A DNA stretch of 26,196 nt from CAYZJD01 sp964483455 (GTDB taxonomy: Bacteria; Acidobacteriota; Terriglobia; Bryobacterales; Bryobacteraceae). The position numbers were made by a program, and so were the translations under genes. The DNA lies in assembly GCA_964483455.1 (NCBI GenBank), contig CAZACK010000071.1:1-26196 (forward strand), written 5' to 3'. Numbering within the stretch: position 1 is the stretch's first letter; each line of letters opens with the position of its first letter. Below the pieces are notes generated by a model, which was not told the DNA's origin, made no database searches, and saw only the letters and a list, made by a program, of their open reading frames with translations. Of the stretch, positions 24,313-26,196 are shown piece by piece.

Positions 24313-24318
24313 ATGCAC

Positions 24319-24352
24319 TCGTAATTAGGATGTGATGCTACCTGATTAGACT
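24319..24352 (+). promoter_or_regulatory. Possible Pho-box-like repeats of the alkaline phosphatase promoter
   Basis: TCGTAAT (24319-24325), ATGTGAT (24330-24336) and the weaker CCTGATT (24341-24347) start 11 bases apart. A weak -10 candidate TAGACT (24347-24352) lies 10 bases after the second unit. The stretch 24313-24404 is markedly more AT-rich than its surroundings, as expected for a promoter. This is the least certain of the arrays. Confidence 0.42.
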
Positions 24353-24404
24353 AAGTATTCCGTTTACACGGAAAGACGATTACAAGAGAAATGAGGAGGT
24401 ACTT

Positions 24405-25922
24405 ATGAAAGCAGCGAATCGGAAACTGAGCATCGCGACCGCGCTCGTCGTTGCGAGCACTAGCTTAACAGCGCAGTCCGAGCAGGACAGGCCCGCCGAT
24501 GGGAAGCACAGCAACCGAAGGGCGCGCAATGTCATTTTCTTCGTGGGCGACGGTATGGGGGTTTCTACGGTCTCAGCGACCCGAGTGTTTTCGGTCGGAG
24601 TGGCCGGGCAGCTCGCCATGGACCAGTTCCCTTACACCGCGCTCTCTCGGACCTACTCCGCCGACTCGATTACACCGGACAGCGCGCCGACAATGTCGGC
24701 CATGATGACGGGCGTCAACACGAACCAAAGCGTCATCGGCTTTGACGAGGCAACCGAGCCAAACGACTTCAACAACAATGGGGATGGCCAAAAGCCCTGG
24801 ACGCTCCTGGAGCTTGCCAAAGCGCGAGGAATGAAAGTAGGGGTGGTTTCCACGGCCCGGGCGACCCATGCAACGCCGGCGGCCACCTATGCGCACATCA
24901 ACCAGCGCGATGACGAGAGCGCCATCGCTCTTCAGGCCCTGCCGACAGATGGCTCGTTCAACCGGCGGCTGGGGCGGGGCTTGGACCTTCTGATGGGCGG
25001 CGGCCGTCAGTACTTCCTACCCACTGGGGTCCTGGATGAGGAAGGAGGCGGGGGTTCGCGGGCCGACGGGCGCGATCTGCGCGCTGAATTCCAGGCTGCT
25101 GGATACACCTATGTCTGGAACAAAGCCGGCTTCGATGCCTTGACGGCTTCCAACCTGCCGGTTCTGGGATTGTTCGAACGCAGTCACATGGAATATGAAT
25201 ACGATCGACCGACGGACCTCGGCGGTGAACCGAGCGTGGCCGAAATGACCGTGAAAGCAATCGAATTGCTTGAGGCTGCCAGCGGTCGCGGCCCGAACGG
25301 CTACTTTCTTCACGTCGAGGGCGGCCGTATCGACCATGCTCATCACGAGGGGAATGCCTATCGTGCCGTCATTGACACCGAGGCACTGGACGAGGCGATC
25401 GCGGCTGCTGCGCGGATGGTCGATCTTCGGGAGACCTTGATCATCGTATCAGCCGACCATAGCCACGTGTTCAATATCGCCGGATACCCGATGCGACCGC
25501 TGTCCGAGCTCCCCTATCCGGTCGCATCGTGGGCGCCGGACTATGCAAATACCGGCGCGCACGGACACGGCATCCTCGACCTCGTCTACGATTTGAATCA
25601 AACTACCGGGCACGTCTCGGAAGCGCCGGATCGGAACGGGGCGCCGTACACCATTCTGGGTTACCTGAACGGACCTGGATACCGTGGGCTGCCGCGCGTT
25701 GATCCGCGTTTTGATCTGTTCCCCGGGCGGAATGGCGTGGTCGCGACAGGTCCGTGGCACCAGGCCTACCTCCAGGAAGCCGCTGTTCCACTGAGTTCAG
25801 AAACACACGCTGGCGAGGACGTTGCGATCTACGCGATCGGGCCCGGCGCGGATCTGGTCCGAGGCACGGTGAAGAACACTTACATTTTTCAGGTGATGAA
25901 GCAGGCTCTTGGTTTGCAGTGA
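24405..25922 (+). CDS. phoA: Alkaline phosphatase, PhoA family
   Basis: 505 residues with a signal peptide (about 23 residues, ending LTAQ), so periplasmic or exported. Metal and catalytic residues of the PhoA fold are all visible: Asp49 (GDGMG), nucleophile Ser93 (TPDSAPT), Glu305, Asp310 and His314 (EGGRIDHAHHEGN), Asp351 and His352 (SADHSH) and the late His in ETHAGEDV. The positions equivalent to E. coli Asp153 and Lys328 are histidines (His155 in THATPAA and His311), as in mammalian enzymes. It hydrolyses phosphate monoesters to free phosphate. AGGAGG (24394-24399) lies 5 bases before the ATG and fixes the start. Repeats upstream suggest Pho control. It is monocistronic after a strong terminator. 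Confidence 0.96.
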   Translation: MKAANRKLSIATALVVASTSLTAQSEQDRPADGKHSNRRARNVIFFVGDGMGVSTVSATRVFSVGVAGQLAMDQFPYTALSRTYSADSITPDSAPTMSAMMTGVNTNQSVIGFDEATEPNDFNNNGDGQKPWTLLELAKARGMKVGVVSTARATHATPAATYAHINQRDDESAIALQALPTDGSFNRRLGRGLDLLMGGGRQYFLPTGVLDEEGGGGSRADGRDLRAEFQAAGYTYVWNKAGFDALTASNLPVLGLFERSHMEYEYDRPTDLGGEPSVAEMTVKAIELLEAASGRGPNGYFLHVEGGRIDHAHHEGNAYRAVIDTEALDEAIAAAARMVDLRETLIIVSADHSHVFNIAGYPMRPLSELPYPVASWAPDYANTGAHGHGILDLVYDLNQTTGHVSEAPDRNGAPYTILGYLNGPGYRGLPRVDPRFDLFPGRNGVVATGPWHQAYLQEAAVPLSSETHAGEDVAIYAIGPGADLVRGTVKNTYIFQVMKQALGLQ

Positions 25923-25941
25923 GCCGTTTTTGAAGGGGTTC

Positions 25942-25981
25942 CGGCAGGGTTCCGGCAGCTCGATTGCCTCGAACCCTGCCG
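25942..25981 (+). terminator. Possible terminator hairpin after alkaline phosphatase
   Basis: Arms CGGCAGGGTTC (25942-25952) and GAACCCTGCCG (25971-25981) are perfect complements, 11 bases each, with an 18-base loop, 19 bases after the stop. No T run follows. The left arm lies within an 11-base tandem duplication of GGGTTCCGGCA (25936-25946 and 25947-25957). Confidence 0.45.
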
Positions 25982-25991
25982 TTCGATTGCT

Positions 25992-26196
25992 ATGCCGATA
26001 ATTCAATCTCCGTATATATCGCGTTCGTGGGTTCTCTTTGCGGCGCTCGCAGTGATGGCGACCGGACCAGTACCAGAGGCGGCCGGCGAAGAGGCCAGCC
26101 GCGATAAGCATCCAATCATTCTTTCGCCGTCAGGGCGTCGAACACCGGATGACCCACCCGCGCCACCACCTGACCTGCCGCCTGGAGCCGACCGCG
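25992..26196 (+). CDS. Exported proline-rich protein, N-terminal part (truncated by window edge)
   Basis: An open frame from ATG 25992 runs to the right edge without a stop (68 codons). It begins with a plausible signal peptide: a polar start with Arg near residue 11, then SWVLFAALAVMATGP and a possible cleavage after PEAAG. The mature part is charged, then rich in Pro and Asp (TPDDPPAPPPDLPPG), like a linker ahead of a domain beyond the edge. No ribosome site is obvious, so the start is uncertain. It follows alkaline phosphatase by 69 bases across a hairpin. No function can be given. Confidence 0.5.
   Translation, partial: MPIIQSPYISRSWVLFAALAVMATGPVPEAAGEEASRDKHPIILSPSGRRTPDDPPAPPPDLPPGADR

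Noticed and set aside
25797..26111. 104-codon minus-strand frame over the end of the phosphatase
   Set aside because: It overlaps the conserved phoA C-terminus and has no recognisable domain or ribosome site.
1..26196. Search for CRISPR arrays, tRNA, rRNA, insertion sequences and phage genes
   Set aside because: No regularly spaced identical repeats, cloverleaf-like sequence or transposase/integrase motif was found by eye.

Overview
The window is a GC-rich bacterial chromosome segment. It most resembles the Solibacter/Bryobacter branch of Acidobacteriota. That assignment is an inference from the gene repertoire: a Tat-exported Gfo/Idh/MocA oxidoreductase paired with a TIM-barrel isomerase, a TonB receptor with a carboxypeptidase-regulatory domain, a secreted HExxH protein of a type I associate with this phylum, and degenerate intergenic repeats of the CACAGAGG kind. 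No rRNA, tRNA, CRISPR array, transposase or phage gene was seen.

Left part, minus strand (1-3519): part of a complex I cluster in the order nuoC-D-I-J-K-L, with nuoL running off the left edge. nuoA, B, E, F, G and H are not where they are usually found, and a 72-base hairpin repeat sits between nuoI and nuoJ. Next come a secreted DmpA-type (P1/S58) peptidase (3590-4708), a UbiD-family decarboxylase (4840-6288) and, divergently, a FabG-type reductase (6349-7080).

Middle part (7252-10651), minus strand: an octaheme HAO-like cytochrome c, a xylose-isomerase-like TIM barrel and a Tat-exported Gfo/Idh/MocA protein. They are tightly spaced and probably co-transcribed. Degenerate CACAGAGG-type repeats lie downstream of the block and between the cytochrome and the isomerase.

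Right part (10966-25922): a phosphate-starvation island. On the minus strand are pstS-pstC-pstA-pstB-phoU-phoR, then a separately promoted outer-membrane porin. On the plus strand are a small secreted HExxH protein, a TonB-dependent receptor, a secreted beta-helix protein and a PhoA-type alkaline phosphatase. The window closes with the start of another exported, proline-rich protein.

The most notable observation is a set of direct repeats with exact 11-base spacing in front of pstS (two arrays), the porin, the TonB receptor and, more weakly, the phosphatase. They have the 7+4 geometry of PhoB boxes, but their core is GTAAC/GTAAT rather than the E. coli GTCAT/GTCAC. They would tie the Pst transporter, PhoU/PhoR, the porin, the TonB receptor, the beta-helix protein and the phosphatase into one Pho regulon. 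In this model the phosphatase releases phosphate outside the cytoplasm, the porin and/or TonB receptor carries phosphate or organophosphate across the outer membrane, PstSCAB imports it, and PhoU/PhoR report on it. The partner regulator phoB is not in the window.
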